Source: Methanobrevibacter sp.
GTDB taxonomy: Archaea > Methanobacteriota > Methanobacteria > Methanobacteriales > Methanobacteriaceae
Assembly (NCBI GenBank): GCA_016291275.1
Contig: JAEEWY010000084.1
Location: 1-6,444 of the forward strand
DNA: 6,444 nucleotides
Reading direction: 5' to 3'
How positions within the stretch are numbered: position 1 is the first letter of the stretch; each line of letters opens with the position of its first letter. Positions 1 through 4,761 of the stretch are shown piece by piece. The notes below the pieces were generated by a model. The model saw only the letters and a list, made by a program, of their open reading frames with translations. It did not search any database and was not told where the DNA came from. The translations under genes were made by a program, and so were the position numbers.

Positions 1-1
1 T

Positions 2-46
2 ATTTTAGTTGTGATAGGACTTTTATATTTTGTTAATTATTATTAG
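2..46 (+). CDS. C-terminal end of a probable membrane protein (partial)
   Basis: The reading frame starting at base 2 is open from the left edge and reads I-L-V-V-I-G-L-L-Y-F-V-N-Y-Y before a TAG at 44-46. Twelve of these residues are hydrophobic or aromatic, which fits the end of a transmembrane helix with an aromatic interface. The stop lies inside the first unit of the downstream tandem repeat. A run of ten T on the same strand at 167-176 would suit as this gene's terminator, which supports a + strand gene ending here. Only 14 codons are visible, so chance is a real possibility in such AT-rich DNA, and no function can be given. Confidence 0.35.
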   Translation: MLVVIGLLYFVNYY

Positions 47-140
47 ATTATTATTAGATTATTATTAGATTATTATTAGATTATTATTAGATTATTATTA
101 GATTATTATTAGATTATTATTAGATTATTATTAGATTATT
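36..140. repeat. Tandem repeat, 11-bp unit, about 9.5 perfect copies
   Basis: The unit ATTATTATTAG is repeated nine times without a single mismatch (36-134), followed by six bases of a tenth copy. Each unit has a TAG on the + strand. Because 11 is not a multiple of 3, successive TAGs step through all three frames, while the minus strand carries runs of TAA. The array is therefore non-coding and closed to translation in every direction. It lies in the gap between two probably convergent genes. There are no unique spacers, so it is not a CRISPR array. Perfect identity suggests recent expansion by slippage, and copy number probably varies between strains. Confidence 0.95.
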
Positions 141-166
141 TCAATTGTTAAATTTAATAGATAATA

Positions 167-176
167 TTTTTTTTTT
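167..176 (+). terminator. T10 tract, possible U-tract terminator for the left-edge gene
   Basis: An uninterrupted run of ten T on the + strand lies in the gap between the left-edge + gene and the convergent minus-strand gene. Archaeal transcription commonly ends at U-rich tracts with or without a hairpin. If this is used, the 11-bp repeat would be transcribed as part of the 3' untranslated region. There is no convincing hairpin in front of it. Confidence 0.35.
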
Positions 177-188
177 AAAATTCTAACT

Positions 189-704
189 TTAAAATTCTTC
201 CTTTAATGGACCTCCACATTTAGGGCATGGAGTTTTTTCAGAAATTACTAAAGACATTTCACTATTGCAATTAGGGCAATCATTGTTTTCAAGAATGTTT
301 CGTCTATCTTTGTAAAATGTCTTTTTAAAATCAAAAAACAGTATTTTAAACGCTTTTTTATTATCAAGATTTTTAGAAATTTCTTTAGTTAATATTCTTT
401 CAATCTCTTCTTGAGTGAAAAGATCATTGTCTTCAGGAACATAGGTTTTGATTAATTCATTGCAATTTGGACAATAGTTTTCATAAAGGAAACCTGAAAT
501 CAAGGATTTGGTCATCTTGTCTGAATTTTCCTTATTGTGACTATCTTCAATAAGCTCTAAATGAACACTTTCATCTTTTTCATCTTTAGAATAGAAATTT
601 AAAATGGATTCCAAATCATCCAAATCAGTATCTAAATAAAATATCAGATTCTTATCTAAAAATGAAAAATCACAGTTGTCACATTTGAAATTAATTTCAA
701 CCAT
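189..704 (-). CDS. Small protein with four CxxC motifs (two probable zinc ribbons), function unknown
   Basis: This is an acidic protein of 171 residues. Counting from the ATG at 704, CxxC motifs sit at residues 8-11 (C-D-N-C), 78-81 (C-P-N-C), 143-146 (C-P-N-C) and 160-163 (C-P-K-C-G). The last two are 13 residues apart and make a typical C-terminal zinc ribbon. The first two are 66 residues apart and could form a second metal site with a long insertion. There is no signal peptide or membrane segment, so it is probably cytoplasmic. A GTG three codons upstream (713) is also in frame. I prefer the ATG because the GAGTG in front of it, which includes that GTG, can serve as a ribosome binding site with a 6-nt spacer. 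It lies 53 bp downstream of cofE on the same strand and may be co-transcribed. I do not recognise the family; nucleic-acid binding or a role in protein complexes is only a guess from the zinc ribbons. Confidence 0.8.
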   Translation of the reverse strand: MVEINFKCDNCDFSFLDKNLIFYLDTDLDDLESILNFYSKDEKDESVHLELIEDSHNKENSDKMTKSLISGFLYENYCPNCNELIKTYVPEDNDLFTQEEIERILTKEISKNLDNKKAFKILFFDFKKTFYKDRRNILENNDCPNCNSEMSLVISEKTPCPKCGGPLKEEF

Positions 705-757
705 ATTCAACACTCAAAAAGAAAGATTAATATTTTTTAAAACTTTTTTATTCTCAT

Positions 758-1522
758 CTATTTTCTAAATACGTCAAACTCTTTAGGTCTAAGTAATGGT
801 TTGATTCCAGTTTCGGTGTCTCTTAAGTGATTGAATGCATCAAATCCTCTAATTAATACGATAGGAATTCCTTCATTTGCTTGTCCCATCAATAATGATG
901 CCGCTGCTGCAAGTTCATCTGCTGTTGCAACTTCAGTTGTTTCAAGAGCTCTGCCGAATAGGTCCTCTTCACCGATTCTTACCCAAAGAGGATTGATTCC
1001 AGAGCAACCAATAGCTGTTCCGATTGCACCTACTCTAAATGCTCTTCCCTGAGTATCTGTAATGATCACTGCAATTTCCTTATCAGCTTTTTCTTCCAAG
1101 TATTCTCTTATTTCCTTAGCTGATTTGTCAGGATTCTTAGGCATTGGAGTTGCCAATCCTTCTTCAACATTGGATTCATCAATTCCAGAGTTTGCACAAA
1201 CAAACCCATGTTTGGTTTCAGTTACAATGAAATTAGGTCCTACTGCAACGATTTCATTTGATTCCTGTAAAATTGCCTCAACAAGTTTTGGATCCTTTTT
1301 GCATTTTTCTGCAATTTTAATTGTTTCTTCACTTGGCTCAAGTTCGTCAATTTTAATGTAGTTTCCTTCAGCCTTTGAAATCAATGTTTCAGCAATAAGC
1401 AAAATATCTCCATCTTCAAGGGAAATATCTTCCTTTTCCAAATCCTCTTCGATAATCTTAGCTATATTATCTCCTTTTTTAACTAAAGGAATTTCTTTTA
1501 ATCCATATAATTTTAAAGTCAT
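758..1522 (-). CDS. cofE: Coenzyme F420-0:L-glutamate ligase (CofE)
   Basis: CofE is a cytoplasmic GTP- and divalent-metal-dependent ligase that adds L-glutamate residues, the second through a gamma link, to F420-0. This makes the polyglutamate tail of F420, the hydride carrier of methanogenesis. The 254 residues match the usual length of the archaeal single-domain enzyme. Family signatures are visible: L-I-S-K-A-E-G at 47-53, H-G-F-V-C-A-N-S-G-I-D at 105-115, T-D-T-Q-G-R at 155-160 followed by G-T-A-I-G-C-S-G-I at 168-176, and A-D-E-L-A-A-A-A at 201-208. The acidic residues in the HGF..SGID and TDT segments lie where this family binds metal and nucleotide. I recall DTFGR as the usual form of the third motif, so Gln158 may be a lineage variant. 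The start is the ATG at 1522, which has no clear ribosome binding site but a TATA-like box about 25 nt upstream, suggesting a leaderless mRNA. It is divergent from the exbB-like gene. Confidence 0.95.
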   Translation of the reverse strand: MTLKLYGLKEIPLVKKGDNIAKIIEEDLEKEDISLEDGDILLIAETLISKAEGNYIKIDELEPSEETIKIAEKCKKDPKLVEAILQESNEIVAVGPNFIVTETKHGFVCANSGIDESNVEEGLATPMPKNPDKSAKEIREYLEEKADKEIAVIITDTQGRAFRVGAIGTAIGCSGINPLWVRIGEEDLFGRALETTEVATADELAAAASLLMGQANEGIPIVLIRGFDAFNHLRDTETGIKPLLRPKEFDVFRK

Positions 1523-1540
1523 AATTAAATTTTATATTAA

Positions 1541-1552
1541 TAAAATATAAAA
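1541..1552 (-). promoter_or_regulatory. TATA-like box for cofE, spacing suggests leaderless mRNA
   Basis: On the minus strand this reads TTTTATATTTTA, close to the archaeal TATA consensus. Its centre is about 25 nt upstream of the A of the cofE ATG at 1522, the distance expected between a TATA box and the transcription start. Transcription would then begin at or near the start codon. This fits the lack of a Shine-Dalgarno sequence before cofE. Because the whole gap is AT-rich, chance matches are common. Confidence 0.35.
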
Positions 1553-1676
1553 AACTATTGATATTTACAGACTTTTATTTTGTATGGGTTTAATAAAAAA
1601 ATTAAAAATAATGCTTTATTTTTTTAAAAAATTAACAATATGCTTTTATATTAAAAATAATAAATTTATAATTAAT

Positions 1677-1691
1677 ATGATTAATAATCAT
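1677..1691. promoter_or_regulatory. 15-bp perfect palindrome in the divergent gap, possible operator
   Basis: ATGATTAATAATCAT has two perfect 7-bp arms around a single central A. It lies 67 bp upstream of the exbB-like start codon, in the 236-bp gap shared with cofE. The G/C pair inside each arm makes it less trivial than the surrounding A/T-only symmetry. Its TGAT...ATCA outline resembles the sites of Fur-like and DtxR-like metal regulators, which is suggestive for an exbB-type gene but unproven. The rest of the gap (1523-1758) shows only AT-rich promoter-like sequence. Confidence 0.3.
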
Positions 1692-1758
1692 TTTTAGTAT
1701 TAACTTATTAAATTTTTATTAATTTATTAATTTTTAATTAAATTCTTTAGAGGATATT

Positions 1759-2598
1759 ATGATTATAGAAGGTCTTATTAATGGATTTGACATGATTATG
1801 GAGATGCTCCAAAGTGGAGGACTTATCACTTATATAATTCTTTTGCTTGGTATCTATGGTCTGTTAATATCTATAAGAAAGATATTTTACCTTAGAAAAA
1901 TAAGTAAAATCGATGCTACAGAGATTATGGGTACAATTACCTCATCTATGGAACAAGGTGGAGCTATTGAAGCTTTAAAGAATATCAGTCACTATAAAAA
2001 CCCTGTTTCAAGAATCATGTCTGAAGCATTGAAAATCGGTTATAAAAACAAGATAGAAGTTGAAGAAAGTATGGAGCAGATTTTCATCGTCGAGCTCTCA
2101 AAAATGACCAATGGTATCAGTGCATTAAAAACCATTATCGAGCTTGCTCCTTTCTTAGGATTGATCGGTACTGTATTGGGTATTTGGATGACATTTAAGA
2201 ATTTAGGTGTAAATCCTGATGCTGCAGCTATGGCAGAAGGTATTTACATTGCTCTTATCACTACTATTGCAGGTTTAACTGTAGCTATTGTTCTTATGCC
2301 GTTATACACTTATATCAAAGGTTTAATTGATGCAGAAATGGATAAGATTGAATTAGCTACTAAAATGACTAATTGGAGTTATGCTGTAATTAAAATCAGA
2401 GTTTATGAGAAATTGCCTTGTGTAGTTGAAGCACTTCAGGAAGCAGAAGGTATTGTTAGCGTAAAGGAAATCTCTGATCCTTATTCAAATATTCAAATTT
2501 CATTTAAGCCAAGTATGCTTGAAAAGAGTATAAGTAACATCATTTTGGAAAAATGTGATGTAAAATCTGAAATTACTGAAAGTAAATTAAGACAATAA
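1759..2598 (+). CDS. exbB: MotA/TolQ/ExbB-family proton channel protein with an extra C-terminal domain
   Basis: This family forms the pentameric membrane channel that, with an ExbD/TolR dimer, turns ion flow into mechanical work. There are 279 residues. Membrane segments lie at about 22-40, 128-150 and 161-187, with the usual large cytoplasmic loop between the first and second. Family motifs are A-P-F-L-G-L-I-G-T-V-L-G at 130-141 and G-I-Y-I-A-L-I-T-T-I-A-G-L at 161-173, the pore-lining helices. After the third helix, where ExbB and TolQ normally end soon, about 65 further residues (208-272) follow a strand-helix-strand-strand-helix-strand pattern like an HMA domain, with Cys221 at the position of a degenerate metal motif. 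The ATG at 1759 has a good binding site, AGAGGA, at 1749-1754. The ExbD-like gene follows after 16 bp, so the two form an operon. A TolQ- or MotA-like role is the alternative to ExbB proper; the family is secure, the energised partner is unknown. Confidence 0.92.
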   Translation: MIIEGLINGFDMIMEMLQSGGLITYIILLLGIYGLLISIRKIFYLRKISKIDATEIMGTITSSMEQGGAIEALKNISHYKNPVSRIMSEALKIGYKNKIEVEESMEQIFIVELSKMTNGISALKTIIELAPFLGLIGTVLGIWMTFKNLGVNPDAAAMAEGIYIALITTIAGLTVAIVLMPLYTYIKGLIDAEMDKIELATKMTNWSYAVIKIRVYEKLPCVVEALQEAEGIVSVKEISDPYSNIQISFKPSMLEKSISNIILEKCDVKSEITESKLRQ

Positions 2599-2601
2599 TC
2601 A

Positions 2602-2606
2602 AGGGG
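2602..2606 (+). promoter_or_regulatory. Ribosome binding site for the TTG start of the ExbD-like gene
   Basis: AGGGG lies in the 16-bp gap after the exbB stop, 8 nt before the TTG at 2615. It supports the longer start. A second site, AAGGA at 2639-2643, precedes an in-frame ATG at 2648, so a shorter form lacking 11 residues is also possible. Confidence 0.55.
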
Positions 2607-2614
2607 CTGTTAAA

Positions 2615-3022
2615 TTGGCAATTGATATTAAGCGCCATAAGGAAAAGATGAATCGGGATGAACCTGAAATCAAGTTAGTTCCTTTTATTGACATTTTATT
2701 TACTTTACTTATCTTTTTAGTGGTGACCAGTACTTTCGGTGCTGCAGCTGTTACTGGTGATGACACTGGTACAGGCACTGGAAAGCCAAACATGACTGAC
2801 ACTACTGGAGATGCAGAGTATTATCTTCTACCTGTTGCAGGACTTCAGAAAGTTGTTGTAAATGGTGTAGATATGTCTTCTGAGATAAGAGGAAACGCTA
2901 TAGGTGTTCATGCAAGAGTGCTTGACCAAGGTGATGTTCAGATTAAAACGAGCGAACATGCGATATATATTCAAGCGCCTTCTGGAATGAGCCCTCAAGA
3001 GGCAGTTCATAGTCCAGAATGA
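2615..3022 (+). CDS. exbD: ExbD/TolR-family biopolymer transport protein
   Basis: This is the partner of the upstream ExbB-like channel: a single-pass protein whose transmembrane aspartate carries the driving ions and whose outer domain delivers the force. The 135 residues show a short charged cytoplasmic N-terminus, the family signature L-V-P-F-I-D-I at 21-27 with the key Asp26, and one membrane helix at about 22-43. Residues 48-66 are a Gly/Thr/Asp-rich linker. The rest (about 67-135) is a small extracytoplasmic domain that resembles the usual ExbD fold only loosely. The chosen TTG start places the ion-binding aspartate at residue 26, close to Asp25 of E. coli ExbD and Asp23 of TolR. The ATG at 2648 would place it at 15, shorter than usual. 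No TonB- or Pal-like gene is visible nearby, so what this motor drives is unknown. Confidence 0.9.
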   Translation: MAIDIKRHKEKMNRDEPEIKLVPFIDILFTLLIFLVVTSTFGAAAVTGDDTGTGTGKPNMTDTTGDAEYYLLPVAGLQKVVVNGVDMSSEIRGNAIGVHARVLDQGDVQIKTSEHAIYIQAPSGMSPQEAVHSPE

Positions 3023-3030
3023 TTTTAAAT

Positions 3031-3055
3031 TTTATTTTATTTTTTTAATTTTTTT
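3031..3055 (+). terminator. U-tract terminator after the exbB-exbD pair
   Basis: Two runs of seven T (3040-3046 and 3049-3055), with further T-rich sequence just before them, begin about 10 nt after the ExbD-like stop on the coding strand. There is no stable hairpin. This is the usual look of a hairpin-less archaeal terminator and suggests purO has its own promoter. Confidence 0.5.
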
Positions 3056-3100
3056 AATATTTTCATACTTTTTATTTTTTTAATTTTTAAATTATTAAAT

Positions 3101-3108
3101 TTTATATA
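3101..3108 (+). promoter_or_regulatory. Consensus TATA box upstream of purO, unusually close to the start codon
   Basis: TTTATATA is an exact match to the archaeal TATA consensus and begins 27 nt upstream of the purO ATG at 3128. With standard spacing, transcription would start at about the ATG and omit the GGGGT ribosome binding site at 3117-3121. Either the true box is further left (for example the AT-rich stretch around 3085-3092) or both leadered and leaderless transcripts are made. Confidence 0.4.
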
Positions 3109-3127
3109 GTTAATTTGGGGTAAAACA

Positions 3128-3751
3128 ATGTATTTAGGCAGAATTATTTCAGCAGGAAAAACAGAAGACGGAAAACCATACGTTGCTTATAGAGTTTCAA
3201 GCAGATCTTTTCCAAACAGACAAGTAAAGGTTCTTGAAGATGAAGCAGCTATCATTCCAAAGGAAGGATTTGAAACTGATATTTTCAAAAACTCTTATAT
3301 CGCTTACGATTGTGTAAAAACAGTAGGTGACATTGCAATTATTTCAAACGGTTCCCAAACCAATCCTATTGCAGATAAGATAGCTATTGGAATGAACATT
3401 AGGGATGCAATGGCATATTCATTAATCACTATGGATTATGAAAAGGATGATTACAACACTCCAAGAATTGCTGCAGTAGTTAAAGGAAATGAAGATGATT
3501 TTGAAGCTTATATTGGTATTGTAACTGACAGTAAAATATTAGTTGAAAAAATAGAAGATGGTAAAGCTCAATTCATTTCCACTTATGAGAAAAACACTCC
3601 TGAAGATGTTGTTTTCTCTGCAGAAACTCCTGATGATGCATGTAAGTTCATTTTTGATGAAGGTGCATTTGCTGAATTTGAAAATCCTGTTTCTTCAGTT
3701 GCAGCAATATTTGATGGAAAATGGAAAATTGCTGGTTTCAATCCAGAATAA
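3128..3751 (+). CDS. purO: Archaeal IMP cyclohydrolase (PurO)
   Basis: PurO closes the ring of 5-formamidoimidazole-4-carboxamide ribotide to give IMP, the last step of purine synthesis, in the cytoplasm. It is unrelated in sequence to the bacterial PurH and is essentially archaeal. The 207 residues match the family length of about 200. Recognisable conserved segments are M-Y-L-G-R at the start, Y-R-V-S-S-R-S-F-P-N-R at 21-31, I-S-N-G-S-Q-T at 72-78 and D-Y-E-K-D-D-Y-N-T-P-R-I-A-A at 103-116, all very close to what I remember of the Methanothermobacter enzyme. The ATG at 3128 is preceded by GGGGT at 3117-3121 with a 6-nt spacer. The gene has its own upstream gap after the exbD terminator and a hairpin-plus-T terminator downstream, so it is probably a single-gene unit, convergent with rnhB. 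Confidence 0.95.
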   Translation: MYLGRIISAGKTEDGKPYVAYRVSSRSFPNRQVKVLEDEAAIIPKEGFETDIFKNSYIAYDCVKTVGDIAIISNGSQTNPIADKIAIGMNIRDAMAYSLITMDYEKDDYNTPRIAAVVKGNEDDFEAYIGIVTDSKILVEKIEDGKAQFISTYEKNTPEDVVFSAETPDDACKFIFDEGAFAEFENPVSSVAAIFDGKWKIAGFNPE

Positions 3752-3756
3752 ATCCC

Positions 3757-3787
3757 CAAGCTTTTTAGCCTTCGGCTAAAAACCTTG
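3757..3787. other. Strong hairpin just after purO
   Basis: The arms CAAG-C-TTTTTAGCC and GGCTAAAAA-C-CTTG form nine perfect pairs (3762-3770 with 3774-3782) and, after one C-C mismatch, four more (3757-3760 with 3784-3787), closed by a TTC loop. It starts 5 nt after the purO stop. No T run follows it on either strand, so on its own it is not a typical intrinsic terminator. It may protect the 3' end of the purO message or block readthrough between the convergent genes. Confidence 0.7.
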
Positions 3788-3799
3788 ACCAAAATTCTT

Positions 3800-3830
3800 T
3801 CCAATTTATTTAGGTAAATTGGATTTTTTT
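3800..3830 (+). terminator. Hairpin plus T7 terminator for purO
   Basis: TCCAATTTA (3800-3808) pairs perfectly with TAAATTGGA (3815-3823) around a 6-nt loop and is directly followed by seven T at 3824-3830, then A and five more T. This looks like a bacterial-type intrinsic terminator acting on the + strand, about 50 nt after the purO stop. It is the second hairpin in the 118-bp convergent gap between purO and rnhB. Confidence 0.7.
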
Positions 3831-3869
3831 ATTTTTATATTTTTCTGTATTGAAAAATTTTAGTTTAAC

Positions 3870-4529
3870 TTATTCTAATTTTTCACCCTCTTCGGCTTCT
3901 TTTATTTTCTGGACTGTTCCCCAACTTCTTCTAACGAAATCTGGCATTTCATCATATTTAAATTTCTTCAAGAAGTTTTTGGTTTTTGGATCGCTTGGAT
4001 AACCTGAACCGATTCCATCTCGGTCCTTGGTGGATCTGATGTACTGCTTATTTATTTCTTCAATAATCATGTCCCTTTTTGTTTTTGCAATGATTGAAGC
4101 TGCTCCAACTGCAAGATAGTTATCATCTGCCTTATGTTCTGCAATGACCTCACAGCTATGGCCTACATATTCTTCCATTTCTTCCTGAAGTCTTCCTTCC
4201 TTTACATCCAAAGCATCTATGATGATTCTATCTGCTCGAAGAGTATTTATGATTTTTTTCATAGCTAATTTTTCTATTTGATTAAGATTTATTCCCTTTG
4301 CCCTTAAAGTGTCAATATCCTTTGCAGTAATAACCACTGTTTCATAATCGAACATTTTAGTTAACTTACGATATAGGACTGCTCTTCTGTTAGGAGTTAA
4401 TCTTTTAGAATCTTTCACGCCCATTCTTTCAATGATCTTTTCTTTTTTCTCAGGTATTACAATACCTGCCATAACCATAGGGCCTAAAACAGGACCTCTT
4501 CCAGCTTCATCTAATCCTAGTGTATCCAT
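3870..4529 (-). CDS. rnhB: Ribonuclease HII
   Basis: RNase HII cuts the RNA strand of RNA-DNA hybrids and removes single ribonucleotides from DNA, acting in the cytoplasm with Mg2+ or Mn2+. The 219 residues match the archaeal enzyme length. The four catalytic carboxylates are visible: Asp7 and Glu8 in G-L-D-E-A-G-R-G (5-12), Asp105 in I-I-I-D-A-L-D (102-108), and Asp135 in H-K-A-D (132-135). These positions equal those I recall for the Thermococcus kodakarensis enzyme. The G-R-G motif (10-12) and Tyr177 in G-S-G-Y-P-S-D-P (174-181) recognise the ribose 2'-hydroxyl at the junction. A-A-S-I-I-A-K at 143-149 is the further conserved helix. A charged C-terminal tail (208-219) ends the protein. 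The ATG at 4529 begins right at the conserved core and has no clear ribosome binding site. It is convergent with purO and 232 bp downstream of mreB, so probably transcribed alone. Confidence 0.97.
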   Translation of the reverse strand: MDTLGLDEAGRGPVLGPMVMAGIVIPEKKEKIIERMGVKDSKRLTPNRRAVLYRKLTKMFDYETVVITAKDIDTLRAKGINLNQIEKLAMKKIINTLRADRIIIDALDVKEGRLQEEMEEYVGHSCEVIAEHKADDNYLAVGAASIIAKTKRDMIIEEINKQYIRSTKDRDGIGSGYPSDPKTKNFLKKFKYDEMPDFVRRSWGTVQKIKEAEEGEKLE

Positions 4530-4550
4530 ATTATTAAATCCAGTTTTATT

Positions 4551-4558
4551 ATTTAAAT
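4551..4558 (-). promoter_or_regulatory. TATA-like box for rnhB
   Basis: ATTTAAAT lies 22-29 nt upstream of the rnhB ATG at 4529. That would put the transcription start near the start codon, again suggesting a leaderless message, in line with the weak or absent Shine-Dalgarno sequence. The sequence is its own reverse complement and sits in very AT-rich DNA, so the assignment is tentative. Confidence 0.3.
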
Positions 4559-4694
4559 AGTTTAGTTTTTATTTAGTTTTAATTTAGTTTTTATAAATAG
4601 TTACAATAATCAGTTTATTAATTTCTATAAAATAAGATTTATTAAAGTTTAAAAGAAGTAATTTTGATGGTGTTGATTATTTGGTGTTAAAAGG

Positions 4695-4728
4695 AATATT
4701 ATGGATTGTAAAGACAATCCATAGTATT
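4695..4728. terminator. Long hairpin downstream of mreB, probable terminator or 3' end structure
   Basis: ATTATGGATTGT-type arms pair over ten perfect base pairs (4700-4709 with 4714-4723), then one T/G position, then four more pairs (4695-4698 with 4725-4728), around an AAAG loop. It lies 34 nt after the mreB stop on the minus strand, where it is followed by a short T run (CCTTTT), so it could end mreB transcription. In + strand RNA the odd position is a G-U pair and the stem is uninterrupted; in minus-strand RNA it is an A-C mismatch. The rest of the 232-bp gap (4530-4761) holds short repeats of a TTTAGTTTTTAT-like string at about 4558-4597 and no gene I can support. Confidence 0.5.
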
Positions 4729-4761
4729 ATACGTATTAATAACGCTTGAAATTGTTTAAAT

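Noticed and set aside
36..140. CRISPR array
   Set aside because: The repeats are 11 bp and contiguous with no spacers.
705..713. GTG start for the four-CxxC protein
   Set aside because: The GTG forms part of the likely ribosome binding site for the ATG at 704; the ATG start is simpler.
831..1361. Two + strand open frames opposite cofE (831-1052 and 1062-1361)
   Set aside because: They lie entirely antisense to a strongly supported cofE, are Ser/Ala-rich in the manner of shadow frames, and have no family features.
2599..3010. Minus-strand open frames opposite the ExbD-like gene
   Set aside because: They are antisense to a gene with a clear family signature and operon position, and carry no motif of their own.
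3558..3804. Short open frames overlapping the end of purO on both strands
   Set aside because: PurO is full-length and fits its family; the overlapping frames have no independent support.
4701..4724. Seven-codon + strand frame ATG...TAG with AAAGGA upstream
   Set aside because: It is identical to one arm and loop of the hairpin and far too short to support as a gene.
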